Origin: an uncultured Eubacteriales bacterium
GTDB taxonomy: Bacteria; Bacillota; Clostridia; Peptostreptococcales; Anaerovoracaceae
Direction of reading: 5' to 3'
Assembly: GCA_902795265.1 (NCBI GenBank)
Contig: CADBKM010000004.1
Location: 1 to 64,000 of the forward strand
Length of the DNA stretch: 64,000 nucleotides
Shown: positions 32,711-41,737 of the stretch, piece by piece
How the letters are laid out: each line of letters begins with the position of its first letter
Position numbering within the stretch: position 1 is the stretch's first letter
Position numbers and translations under genes: made by a program
Notes under the pieces: model-generated
What the model was told of the DNA's origin: nothing
The model's database searches: none
What the model saw: the letters and a program-made list of their open reading frames with translations, nothing else

Positions 32711-33445
32711 ATGGAAAAGAGACCGATACCAAAACACATAGGAATAATAATGGACGGCAACGGCAGATGGGCCAAGGCTCATGGTGTTCCCCGCGTTATG
32801 GGGCACAATGCCGGCATGCAGGCGATGAAGAAAATAGTAATAGCTTCATCAAATCTCGGTGTCAAATACCTCACGGTATACGCGTTTTCGACCGAAAACT
32901 GGAAACGCAGCACCGAAGAGGTGAGTGGCATTTTCAATCTTATCGTAAAGTACGTCAACTCAGAGCTCGAAGAACTTGATGAAAACAACGTTCACATCAA
33001 TATCTTCGGCCAGTATGACATGCTTCCGAAAGCTTCGGTCGACGCTATCAACAAGATGGTAGGCCGTCTGGCTGACAACGATGGACTTATCTTTAATATT
33101 GCTCTGAATTACGGGGGAAGGGACGAAGTCGTCAGAAGTGTCAGAGAGCTTCTTTCTGAATGCATCGATGAGGGCAAAGACCCTGCTGACATCACTGAAG
33201 ACGATATTTCAAGGCATCTTTATTCGGGCAGCGCTCATTTCGATGTTCCCGATCCTGACCTTATCATAAGGACAAGCGGCGAGGAGCGCATGTCGAACTT
33301 CCTGACATGGCAGGCTGCATACAGTGAGCTTATGTTTACTGACACTCTGTGGCCTGATTTTACGCCTGAAGAATATGCTGAAATGATAGACGCGTACGCG
33401 AACCGTGACAGACGTTTCGGCGGACGCAAGGAGAATGACAAATGA
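32711..33445 (+). CDS. uppS: Isoprenyl transferase (undecaprenyl diphosphate synthase)
   Basis: A 244-residue cis-prenyltransferase making the C55 carrier for peptidoglycan and surface glycans. Key motifs are HIGIIMDGNGRWAK (catalytic Asp), YLTVYAFSTENWKR, NIALNYGGRDEVV and DLIIRTSGEERMSNFLTWQAAYSEL. Full length. It overlaps cdsA by 4 nt (ATGA), starting the lipid-envelope operon uppS-cdsA-rseP-ispG-polC. Confidence 0.96.
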   Translation: MEKRPIPKHIGIIMDGNGRWAKAHGVPRVMGHNAGMQAMKKIVIASSNLGVKYLTVYAFSTENWKRSTEEVSGIFNLIVKYVNSELEELDENNVHINIFGQYDMLPKASVDAINKMVGRLADNDGLIFNIALNYGGRDEVVRSVRELLSECIDEGKDPADITEDDISRHLYSGSAHFDVPDPDLIIRTSGEERMSNFLTWQAAYSELMFTDTLWPDFTPEEYAEMIDAYANRDRRFGGRKENDK

Positions 33446-34284
33446 AAACAAGGATAATTTCCGGATGCATTATGGCTCCGCTGCTGATAGTTCTGTATCT
33501 CGGCGGATGGTGGTTATGGGCCGCAGCTCTTATTATCGCAGTAATGGGAATACACGAATTCTGCAACGGATGGGAAAGCCTTGGTGTACATCCGTCAAAG
33601 CCTATCTGTTATGTGATGAGCGGCCTGCTGTTTGCAGGAGCGTTCATTACCGGCGGTTTCTCCGGAAACGCTGCGTCGATCAGCAGCGTGCCGCAGTATT
33701 TCAACAACATGATGCTGAACTCGATATGGCTGTTCATCGCCGTTGCGGCAGGCCTTATCTACGGCTGGAAGATCAACGAGAGAGGTCCGTACGACGCTCT
33801 CGCGACTGTCACTGCAATGGTATACATACCATTTTTCACATACCATATGGTCCTGATCGACATGACTGAATACAGCCTCTTCATCTGGATCGTAGTGATA
33901 GCTGCTTTCGGCTCGGATATATTTGCATATTTCACCGGGTATTTCCTCGGAAAGCATAAGATGGCACCTAACCTCAGCCCTAAAAAGACCATAGAAGGAG
34001 CTGTAGGAGGCCTCGCGGGCAGCTCTTTGCTGTCATGGCTTTTCGGATACATATTCATGAGAGACATGGCTCTGGTATGCCTGGTTCTCGGCCTTGTGGG
34101 CGGAGCTGCAGGCATGGCGGGCGATCTTACAGCATCGATGTTCAAGCGCAAGATGGGCATCAAGGACTACGGCACTCTGATACCTGGACACGGCGGCATC
34201 ATGGACAGATTCGACAGTGTCATATTCGTTGCACCTGTCGTATATTACGCCATCTGCGCTTTGACGGGGATACTCAATATCTGA
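33442..34284 (+). CDS. cdsA: Phosphatidate cytidylyltransferase
   Basis: A 280-residue polytopic membrane enzyme that makes CDP-diacylglycerol from phosphatidate and CTP. The C-terminal signature is intact: DLTASMFKRKMGIKDYGTLI then PGHGGIMDRFDS, preceded by SPKKTIEGAVGGLAGS. About seven to eight hydrophobic segments. It overlaps uppS and is 22 nt before rseP; dxr, which usually lies between them, is absent. Confidence 0.95.
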   Translation: MKTRIISGCIMAPLLIVLYLGGWWLWAAALIIAVMGIHEFCNGWESLGVHPSKPICYVMSGLLFAGAFITGGFSGNAASISSVPQYFNNMMLNSIWLFIAVAAGLIYGWKINERGPYDALATVTAMVYIPFFTYHMVLIDMTEYSLFIWIVVIAAFGSDIFAYFTGYFLGKHKMAPNLSPKKTIEGAVGGLAGSSLLSWLFGYIFMRDMALVCLVLGLVGGAAGMAGDLTASMFKRKMGIKDYGTLIPGHGGIMDRFDSVIFVAPVVYYAICALTGILNI

Positions 34285-34306
34285 TCAGGGACAGGAGATA
34301 AACTAA

Positions 34307-35314
34307 TTGAAAACAGCAATATTATTCGTACTTATGATGCTGGTGCTCATCATACCTCACGAGTGGGGTCACATGGTGGTTGCCAGACTGTGCGGCGTAA
34401 AAATAAATGAATTTTCCGTGGGTATGGGCCCGCTTCTGTTCAAGAAAAAGAAGGGCGACACCCAGTACTCGGTGAGGCTTCTGCCTCTCGGCGGTTACTG
34501 TGCCATGGAGGGAGAAGAGGAGAGCGTAGACAGCCCGACCTCATACTCGAATAAGACTTATCCGCAGAAGATAGCGATACTTCTCGCCGGCGTCACAATG
34601 AACATAATCATTGCCATACTGGCGGTGACTATTTCGCTGTGCATCACAGGCGTGGTTACCAATACGCTCGGGTCTGTAGTACCGGGATCCCCGGCAGAAA
34701 GAGCAGGCCTCATGGCAGGCGATACTATCACGTCGATAAACGGACAGACTACAGATTCGTGGGACGCTGTCGTTGCCGGTGTAGATTCGTGGAAAGAAGG
34801 AGAGACTCTCAAGGTCACATATGAGCGCAAAGGCACTGAAGGAAGCGTAGAGGTCGTCCCGGAATATAACGAAGAAAGCAAAAGCTACATGATCGGCATA
34901 GGCGCAGGGACTACGAGGAACCTGTGGGTGTGCATCAAAAACGGGCCTGCCGCGACATGGGAGCTCAGCAAGTCGCTTATCCAGAGCTTTAAAATGCTCC
35001 TTACGGGAGGCGTAAGCAAAGATGATATCGCCGGGCCTGTAGGGCTCGTAAAAGTGGTCGACATGGCAGCCGATTACGGCATAGCTCCTTATCTGATGCT
35101 GCTGGCCCTTGTAAGCCTCAACCTGGCCCTGTTCAATCTGCTGCCTATTCCGGGACTTGACGGCGGCAAGATCTTCTTTATCCTTCTTAAGATAATCTCA
35201 GGCGGAAGGATAAACGATGACATGGAGTACAAAGCAACAGTAGCAGGAATGATCCTTCTCCTGACATTCTTTGTGCTTGTAACTGTAAACGATGTTATGA
35301 ATCTGTTTGGATAA
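34307..35314 (+). CDS. rseP: Site-2 intramembrane metalloprotease RseP
   Basis: A 335-residue site-2 protease. The zinc motif HEWGH lies in the first membrane segment (IIPHEWGHMVVARLCGV), followed by the conserved FSVGMGPLLF and LPLGGYCAMEGEEE, one PDZ domain (about 115-200; GSVVPGSPAERAGLMAGDTI) and the third zinc ligand region LPIPGLDGGKIFF. It cleaves membrane-bound anti-sigma factors and signal peptide remnants. The start is TTG after AGGAGA; no ATG fits upstream. It sits between cdsA and ispG. Confidence 0.94.
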   Translation: MKTAILFVLMMLVLIIPHEWGHMVVARLCGVKINEFSVGMGPLLFKKKKGDTQYSVRLLPLGGYCAMEGEEESVDSPTSYSNKTYPQKIAILLAGVTMNIIIAILAVTISLCITGVVTNTLGSVVPGSPAERAGLMAGDTITSINGQTTDSWDAVVAGVDSWKEGETLKVTYERKGTEGSVEVVPEYNEESKSYMIGIGAGTTRNLWVCIKNGPAATWELSKSLIQSFKMLLTGGVSKDDIAGPVGLVKVVDMAADYGIAPYLMLLALVSLNLALFNLLPIPGLDGGKIFFILLKIISGGRINDDMEYKATVAGMILLLTFFVLVTVNDVMNLFG

Positions 35315-35324
35315 AGGAGAAATA

Positions 35325-36386
35325 ATGTCAAGAATGGTTTATTGCGGCGACGTCGCCATCGGAGGCGGCGCGCCGGTATCTATACAGTCGATGACCAATG
35401 TCGATACAAGAGACACGGAAGCTCTTGTAAGGCAGATAAACGAGCTTGCTGACGCGGGATGCCAGATAGTAAGATGCGCGATCCCCGACATGGAGGCAGC
35501 TGAGTCATTTGGCAGAGCAAAAAAACTCGTCCGTGTACCGCTGGTTGCGGACATACATTTTGATTACAGACTTGCGATCGCTTCTATCGAAGCGGGTGCT
35601 GACAAGATCAGGATCAACCCTGGCAACATAGGCAGCGTCGAAAAGGTCAAAGCTGTTGTGGAAAAAGCCCGGGAACACGACATACCTATCCGTGTCGGAG
35701 TAAATTCCGGATCGCTTCAGAAGGACCTTATCAAAAAGTACGGCGGAGTAACAGCTGATGCTCTGGCTGAAAGCGGAGCGGCAATGCTCAGATATATCGA
35801 GGACCTCGGCTATGATAAGCTTGTCGTATCGATCAAGTCATCTAACGTGCGCATGAACTACGATGCGCATCTGAAGCTGAGAGAGATGACCGATGCCCCT
35901 ATACATGTTGGCATCACTGAGTCGGGAACACCGAGAAACGGCGAGATAAAATCCGCCATCGGCATAGGAGCACTCCTCCTTGCAGGCATCGGAGATACGA
36001 TGAGAGTGTCTCTGACCGACGATCCTGTAAAAGAGGTTCTTTTCGCAAGGCGCATCCTCGAGACTATCGGGATGAGAGAGAAAGCCATCGATGTCGTTTC
36101 GTGCCCGACATGCGGCAGAACAGAGATCGATCTTATCAGCCTCGCAAACGAAGCAGAGGAAAGGCTGATGCCAATTGCTCAGAAACGCGCTGAAGCAGGC
36201 CTCAGGCCGCTTAAAGTGGCGGTAATGGGCTGCGCAGTCAACGGTCCGGGAGAGAGCAGAGAAGCAGATTATGGCATCGCAGGCGGCAGAGGCGAAGGCC
36301 TCGTATTCAGCCACGGCGAAATAATAAAGAAAGTCCCGGAAGAAGAACTCATAAACAGTCTTGTAGAATTGATTGAAGCGGAATGA
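35325..36386 (+). CDS. ispG: 4-hydroxy-3-methylbut-2-enyl diphosphate synthase
   Basis: A 353-residue [4Fe-4S] enzyme of the MEP isoprenoid pathway. N-terminal TIM barrel with PVSIQSMTNVDTRDT and VADIHFDYRLA, C-terminal cluster domain with VSCPTCGRTEID and AVMGCAVNGPGE, giving the three cluster cysteines. ATG 35325 follows AAGGAG. It overlaps polC by 4 nt. It supplies isoprenoid units used by uppS in the same operon. Confidence 0.96.
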   Translation: MSRMVYCGDVAIGGGAPVSIQSMTNVDTRDTEALVRQINELADAGCQIVRCAIPDMEAAESFGRAKKLVRVPLVADIHFDYRLAIASIEAGADKIRINPGNIGSVEKVKAVVEKAREHDIPIRVGVNSGSLQKDLIKKYGGVTADALAESGAAMLRYIEDLGYDKLVVSIKSSNVRMNYDAHLKLREMTDAPIHVGITESGTPRNGEIKSAIGIGALLLAGIGDTMRVSLTDDPVKEVLFARRILETIGMREKAIDVVSCPTCGRTEIDLISLANEAEERLMPIAQKRAEAGLRPLKVAVMGCAVNGPGESREADYGIAGGRGEGLVFSHGEIIKKVPEEELINSLVELIEAE

Positions 36387-39300
36387 TTAAAATCTCTGAA
36401 GACATTCTTACTGTCGATGAGCTCAAAGAAGCCAGCGGCAGGGACACAAAGGATATAGACATCGAGATCACCAATGTAGCTGTATCCAAAGTGAACGGAG
36501 GCACGAGCGTGGCGCTGATTATCGACGCCAAGCTCAATTTTGTGATGCCTAAAAAAACAGAGAACCTCATGAAAAAGAGGATCACTGCCAGAATAGCTTC
36601 AGCAGACAGAGTCAGATTCAATTACACATATACAGGAGTAATGGCTCCCAAGCACTCTGATTATGAAGACGTACAGTCTTCTGCTCCTTCAGGCGGCGGT
36701 TATAACGGCGGAGGAGGATACAGGAAGAGCAAGAAGGACCGCCCGGCATTTACAAACGCAGCCGGTGAGCTTGTGCTGCTCGGTGATGACTTTGCCGGAA
36801 ATCCGGTGTCTTACTCCGAACTCGACGGTTTTGTAGGCAGCAAGGAGAAACCGGTCATCGAGGGCGAGGTATTCAGCATTGAATCGATGCCTATCAAGAG
36901 CGGACGAATGCTCATTACAATCCTCATCGCATCAGGTGTAAGGACTTTCGGCCTAAAGTCTTTTATTTCCGAAGAAAAGCTCGGTGAGATACAGGAGAAC
37001 CTCTCTTCAGGTGACATGATAAGAGCGCGCGGCAGCGTCGAATTCGATACTTACGAACATCAGAACATGATGATGGTCAATTCCATCAGAAAGATCGAAA
37101 AGAAGCTAAAAGAGGACAAATACCCGAACGGACGAAGGGTAGAGCTCCACTGCCACACCAAGATGAGCGACAACGACGGCTTCAACGAGGTAAAGGACAT
37201 AGTCAGAAAGGCAGCCTTCTGGGGGCAGCCGGCTGTGGCTATTACCGACCATGGTGTCGTGCAGGCATTCCCTGATGCTGCAAAAGAGGCTGCAAATCAG
37301 GCGAAGAACGGAAGAGAGATAAAGATAATATACGGTGTCGAGGGCTATCTGTATCCCGATGAGGATGCGACCGCTCCTGACGGCACCATCGATATCAAGA
37401 AAAACCGCACCTATCACATAATAATCCTGGCGAAAAACCAGACAGGTCTCAAAAACATCTACAAGCTGGTCAGCCTTTCGCATATCGATTACTTCTATAA
37501 GCGTCCGAGGATCCCGCGCTCGGTGCTGCAGGCTCACAGGGAAGGGCTCATAATCGGCTCGGCCTGTGAAGCAGGCGAGCTTTACCAGGCGGTTATCAGA
37601 GGGGCAAGCGATGATGAGCTCGATAAGATAGCCTCATTTTATGACTATCTTGAGATACAGCCGCTCGGCAACAACCGCTTCATGATTGAAGACGGAATTG
37701 CAAAAGATGAGAACGATCTCATAGCCAACAACATGCGGATCATAGAGACCGGAGACAGGCTCGGCAAGATGACCGTTGCCACGACCGACTCGCATTATCC
37801 GACTCAGGAGGCTTCGATCTACCGCAACATCATCATGGCCGGCATAGGATTCCGCGATACACCATCGGATTCGCTTTATCTGAGAACGACCGATGAGATG
37901 ATGGCGGAGTTTGAGTATCTGGGCGACAGGGCAGAAGAGATAGTAATAACAAATACAAACAAAATAGCCGAGATGGTAGAGCCGGTCAGGCCGGTTCCTG
38001 CAGGAAAGTTCCCGCCGAAGATCGAAGGTGCGGAAGACAAGCTCAGGGAGAGCTGCTACAGCAAGGCTAAGTCCATATACGGAGATCCGCTCCCGCCTGA
38101 GATCGAGGAGAGACTCGAGACCGAGCTGAGTTCTATCATCGGAAACGGATATGCCGTCATGTACATCGCGGCGCAGATGCTGGTACAGAAGTCCAACAAG
38201 GACGGATATCTGGTAGGTTCAAGAGGATCGGTAGGATCATCATTTGCTGCTACCATGGCGGGGATCACGGAAGTAAATCCGCTCGCTCCTCACTATATCT
38301 GCCCTGAATGCAAGCACTTCGAGTGGTCTGATGAACCCGGCAAATATGACGTCGGCTACGACATGCCTGAGAAGGCATGCCCGGAATGCGGCGCCCGCAT
38401 GAGAAAAGAAGGACTCAACATACCGTTTGCGACGTTCCTCGGATTCAAGGGAGATAAGGAGCCTGATATAGACCTTAACTTCGCCGGAGAATATCAGCCG
38501 GTAGCTCACAGATACGTAGGTGAGATATTCGGTGAAAAGAACGTATATAAGGCAGGTACCGTAGCGACCATCGCCGATAAGACAGCGTACGGATACGTAA
38601 AGCACTACGTTGAAGATAATCACATAAACGCAAGCAAATACGACATCGATTACCTCGTTAAGGGCTGCACGGGTGTAAAGCGTACGACCGGACAGCATCC
38701 GGGCGGCATTATCGTAGTTCCTGATGATCACGAGATCTACGAGTTCTGCCCGATACAGAAACCTGCCAACAAGCGTGATACAGATGTCATAACTACTCAT
38801 TTCGATTACCACAAGATAGATGAGAACCTGCTCAAGCTCGACATACTCGGTCACGATGTGCCGCAGCTCATAAGGCATCTGCAGGTAATGACAGGCGTCG
38901 ACCCGATGAACATACCTCTTGACGATCGGGAGACACTTAGCATCTTCACTTCGCTCGACGCGCTGAAGATCAAAAATGAAAACTACAGGTTCACTCACGG
39001 AACCTATGCGATCCCTGAGTTCGGTACCAACTTCACACGGGGCATGCTCGATGACATACATCCGACTACAGTCTCGGCACTGATCAAGATGTCGGGATTC
39101 TCTCACGGAACCGATGTATGGACCAACAATGCGCAGGAACTCCTCAGGAACGGCACCGCAACCATCGATGAGGTAATATCGTGCCGTGACGATATCATGA
39201 ACTTCCTCATCAAAAAGGGCCTTCCTAACGGCGACGCGTTCAAGATCATGGAGATCGTAAGAAAGAACCGCGTGCTGAGTGAAGACCAGCTCAACATGAT

Positions 39301-39889
39301 GAAGGACCACGGCGTACCTGACTGGTACATCTGGTCGTGCGAGACTCTGAAGTACATGTTCCCGCGTGCCCACGCCGCTGCTTACGTCATGATGTCGATA
39401 CGTATGGCGTGGTTCAAGGTGAATTACCCTGAGGCTTTCTATGCGGCATGGTTCAGTTCGAAGGTAGACAACTTCGATGCTGACATTATAGGCATGGGAA
39501 TACCGGGGGTAGAAAAGAAGATGGACGAGATCGAGAAGCTCGGCAATACCGCTACTGCAAAGCAGAAGGAACAGCTGACGGTATATGAAGTCATGTACGA
39601 GGCTTTCTCGAGAGGATTCTCGTTTGCCGAGCCTGTGCTCGGAGTAGCTGAACCTTGCAGGTTCTCTGTAGTTGATGGAAAGATAATGCTTCCGTTCAAC
39701 GCGGTCAGCGGGATAGGAGATACAGCTGCGGAGTCACTGGCCGCGGCATATGCCGAAAAGCCGTTCAGCACTCTCGACGACGTTCGTTCGAGGACAAGAC
39801 TCACGGGCACCAATATAGATGATCTGAAGAAACACGGACTGTTTCAGGGTCTGCCTGAGTCGGCACAGATAAGCATATTTGACCTGTAG
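36383..39889 (+). CDS. polC: DNA polymerase III PolC without exonuclease domain
   Basis: An 1168-residue PolC-type replicase. The order is a short N-terminal region, OB domain (about 140-245), PHP domain (RVELHCHTKMSDNDG at about 252), zinc motif (CPECKHF ... CPECG at about 640-675), polymerase palm (PDIDLNFAGEY at about 693) and helix-hairpin-helix end. Ordinary PolC is about 1430 residues and has a DnaQ-like exonuclease inserted in the PHP domain. Here the PHP strand IIYGVEGYLYP passes through about 20 residues to TYHIIILAKNQTGLKNIYKL, where about 190 exonuclease residues should be; no DxE motif is present. The frame is intact, so this is a true deletion. Confidence 0.95.
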   Translation: MIKISEDILTVDELKEASGRDTKDIDIEITNVAVSKVNGGTSVALIIDAKLNFVMPKKTENLMKKRITARIASADRVRFNYTYTGVMAPKHSDYEDVQSSAPSGGGYNGGGGYRKSKKDRPAFTNAAGELVLLGDDFAGNPVSYSELDGFVGSKEKPVIEGEVFSIESMPIKSGRMLITILIASGVRTFGLKSFISEEKLGEIQENLSSGDMIRARGSVEFDTYEHQNMMMVNSIRKIEKKLKEDKYPNGRRVELHCHTKMSDNDGFNEVKDIVRKAAFWGQPAVAITDHGVVQAFPDAAKEAANQAKNGREIKIIYGVEGYLYPDEDATAPDGTIDIKKNRTYHIIILAKNQTGLKNIYKLVSLSHIDYFYKRPRIPRSVLQAHREGLIIGSACEAGELYQAVIRGASDDELDKIASFYDYLEIQPLGNNRFMIEDGIAKDENDLIANNMRIIETGDRLGKMTVATTDSHYPTQEASIYRNIIMAGIGFRDTPSDSLYLRTTDEMMAEFEYLGDRAEEIVITNTNKIAEMVEPVRPVPAGKFPPKIEGAEDKLRESCYSKAKSIYGDPLPPEIEERLETELSSIIGNGYAVMYIAAQMLVQKSNKDGYLVGSRGSVGSSFAATMAGITEVNPLAPHYICPECKHFEWSDEPGKYDVGYDMPEKACPECGARMRKEGLNIPFATFLGFKGDKEPDIDLNFAGEYQPVAHRYVGEIFGEKNVYKAGTVATIADKTAYGYVKHYVEDNHINASKYDIDYLVKGCTGVKRTTGQHPGGIIVVPDDHEIYEFCPIQKPANKRDTDVITTHFDYHKIDENLLKLDILGHDVPQLIRHLQVMTGVDPMNIPLDDRETLSIFTSLDALKIKNENYRFTHGTYAIPEFGTNFTRGMLDDIHPTTVSALIKMSGFSHGTDVWTNNAQELLRNGTATIDEVISCRDDIMNFLIKKGLPNGDAFKIMEIVRKNRVLSEDQLNMMKDHGVPDWYIWSCETLKYMFPRAHAAAYVMMSIRMAWFKVNYPEAFYAAWFSSKVDNFDADIIGMGIPGVEKKMDEIEKLGNTATAKQKEQLTVYEVMYEAFSRGFSFAEPVLGVAEPCRFSVVDGKIMLPFNAVSGIGDTAAESLAAAYAEKPFSTLDDVRSRTRLTGTNIDDLKKHGLFQGLPESAQISIFDL

Positions 39890-39894
39890 GGAGA

Positions 39895-40152
39895 TCAGGC
39901 GCTGCGCTCGATCTCCCAGCGGCATTCTTTATAGAAATAGAGAAGCCTGAAGCTGATGCGTCGGCCGTCGCTGACCGTACAGCAATCATAGACGATGCGT
40001 GAAACACCGCCTGCGCCGAGCCACTCTATATTCTTAATGTCTGTCACCCTGACCGTTTTCTTGATGCCGAGCTCCACCACCTTGAATCTGATGGGGCGGG
40101 GCGAAATCGCACCCACATCGAAAACGGCCAGTACATCAACTGCCTGTCTCAT
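39895..40152 (-). CDS. Small conserved hypothetical protein
   Basis: An 85-residue leftward gene ending 5 nt from the polC stop. The product starts RQAVDVLAVFDVGAISPRPIRFKVVE and continues through KTVRVTDIKNIEWL to CCTVSDGRRISFRLLYFYKECRWEI, a compact beta-rich pattern like small Clostridial proteins found near housekeeping genes; I know no function. TTGGAG lies 6 nt before its ATG, supporting it as a real gene. No terminator separates it from polC. Confidence 0.75.
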   Translation of the reverse strand: MRQAVDVLAVFDVGAISPRPIRFKVVELGIKKTVRVTDIKNIEWLGAGGVSRIVYDCCTVSDGRRISFRLLYFYKECRWEIERSA

Positions 40153-40250
40153 AATAACTCCAATTGTGTCCCGGCAGTTTAATATTAACGAACATGTGTT
40201 CGCATTTCAATAAGGTATGATGTTTTCCGTTGTATAAAAAAAGGGACGCC

Positions 40251-41357
40251 ATGAGTTACAGGATCTTTGTCATCAATCCGGGGTCGACCTCGACAAAACT
40301 CGCTTATTTCGAAGATGAAAAAAAGCTTTATGAAGCAAATGTATTTCACGATGCGCCTGAGCTTGCAAGGCTGGGCAGCGTGGATAACCAGCTCGGATTC
40401 AGAAAGCGCATGATACTTGAATTCCTCGAAAACAACGGGATCGATCTTCACGGCGTAGATGCCATAGTCGGACGCGGAGGAAGTACTGCTACGATACACA
40501 GCGGTGTATACGAGATCAACGAAAAGCTTCTTGAGGACACCAGAAACAAGGTGACCGGCGTGGATCATCCTGCCAACCTCGGAGCTCCTCTGGCATGCGA
40601 ACTTGCCGCGGAGTACGGCGGAAGGGTGTTCATGGTCGACGGGCCTAAGGTCGATGAATTCACCGATGAGGCGAGAATAACGGGGATGGCCGGCCTCTAC
40701 AGAGGATCGAGCCTTCATGTGCTCAACCTCAAAGGGACCGCGCGCCTTCACTGCGAAAAGCACGGCATGAAATATGAGGAATCAGATCTGATCGTCTGCC
40801 ACATAGACGGAGGCATGTCCATATCGGCTCATCACCACGGACGAATGATAGACGGTACGAACAACGCCCTTGGCGAGGGACCGTTCACGCCTACGCGCAC
40901 AGGCGCTCTTCCGGTGCAGACCGCTGTAGAGTACTTTGAGAATGCCGGCAGGGACGGAGTACCGGCCGTAGGCGCAGCATGCACGAGAGCCGGGGGCTTT
41001 GTGAGCCACTTCGGTACATCGGACTCAGATAAGGTGCATGGAATGGTCGAAGCCGGAGACCCTAAGGCGGTACGCGTCTGGAACGCGATGCTCTACAACA
41101 TCTGCAAGGGCATAGGAGAGATGGCGGTAGTTCTGTCGGGCAGTGTCGATGCGATAGTCCTCGGAGGAGGTCTTCTCAGATTCGATGACGTAACTGAGTA
41201 TATAAATAAACGCTGCGGCTGGATCGCTCCCGTATTCTCATACCCGGGAGAGGTGGAGCACGAGGCAATGGCAGCGGGAGCTCTCAGAGTGCTGAGAGGA
41301 GAAGAAAAACCGCAGATCTACACAGGAGTACCTGTATGGAACGGTTTTGAGGACTGA
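40251..41357 (+). CDS. buk: Butyrate kinase
   Basis: A 368-residue acetokinase-superfamily enzyme converting butyryl phosphate and ADP to butyrate and ATP, the last step of one butyrate fermentation route. Motifs: VINPGSTSTKLAYFEDE, VGRGGSTATIHSGVYEIN, HIDGGMSISAHHHGRMIDGTN, and the C-terminal AIVLGGGLLRF. The partner ptb is not adjacent. AAAGGGA sets ATG 40251. It could also act on other branched acyl phosphates. Confidence 0.92.
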   Translation: MSYRIFVINPGSTSTKLAYFEDEKKLYEANVFHDAPELARLGSVDNQLGFRKRMILEFLENNGIDLHGVDAIVGRGGSTATIHSGVYEINEKLLEDTRNKVTGVDHPANLGAPLACELAAEYGGRVFMVDGPKVDEFTDEARITGMAGLYRGSSLHVLNLKGTARLHCEKHGMKYEESDLIVCHIDGGMSISAHHHGRMIDGTNNALGEGPFTPTRTGALPVQTAVEYFENAGRDGVPAVGAACTRAGGFVSHFGTSDSDKVHGMVEAGDPKAVRVWNAMLYNICKGIGEMAVVLSGSVDAIVLGGGLLRFDDVTEYINKRCGWIAPVFSYPGEVEHEAMAAGALRVLRGEEKPQIYTGVPVWNGFED

Positions 41358-41392
41358 ATTGTGCATAATGCCAAAAACACAAGCTGAATTTG

Positions 41393-41421
41393 TTGACAAA
41401 TTGTACTAATGATATTAAAAT
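41393..41421 (+). promoter_or_regulatory. Sigma-A promoter of the dap-lysA operon
   Basis: A perfect TTGACA (41393-41398), 17-nt spacer and TAAAAT (41416-41421), placed so that transcription would start at about the first base of the lysine riboswitch. Confidence 0.85.
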
Positions 41422-41427
41422 CACGGC

Positions 41428-41657
41428 ATTGAGATAGAGGATGCACCTAGTCAGGAGTATCTGTTCCGTAAGATGTGCAGATCGGGAACAGCGAAAGGGG
41501 CGGGTGCCGAAGCGATGACCGGCCTGCATGCCGTCTGAACTGGGAGTATGGATAATATCCATGCGACTGTCGCGAAGGAACGCGGAGAGCTATCCATGAT
41601 GGGAATCTTTTTTTGATGGAGTCATGAGCAGCTGAACCCGTGTCAGCTGCTTTTTTA
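41428..41657 (+). promoter_or_regulatory. Lysine riboswitch (L box) with terminator
   Basis: Conserved L-box elements appear in order: GAGATAGAGGATGCAC (P1/P2 start, about 41431), CAGGAGTA, GCGAAAGGGGCGGGTGCCGAAG (about 41492), CTGGGAGTATGG, GCGACTGTCGCG and GGAGAGCTATC closing P1 (about 41595). The expression platform is a 9-bp terminator stem (41627-41635 with 41643-41651) and T-run. Lysine binding should stop transcription of the following dapA-dapB-ddh-lysA genes. Confidence 0.92.
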
Positions 41658-41737
41658 TCTGACTTCAGTTTCTTATCGATAGCCTCGTCTCTGAGAATAA
41701 GATAATATATAGTTTCAGAAACCGAGGAGGTAATCTA

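Noticed and set aside
38240..39373. A 377-codon open frame on the minus strand inside polC
   Set aside because: It is antisense to the conserved polymerase domain, its translation is rich in Tyr/Val/Arg without family motifs, and it has no ribosome site; it follows from polC codon bias.
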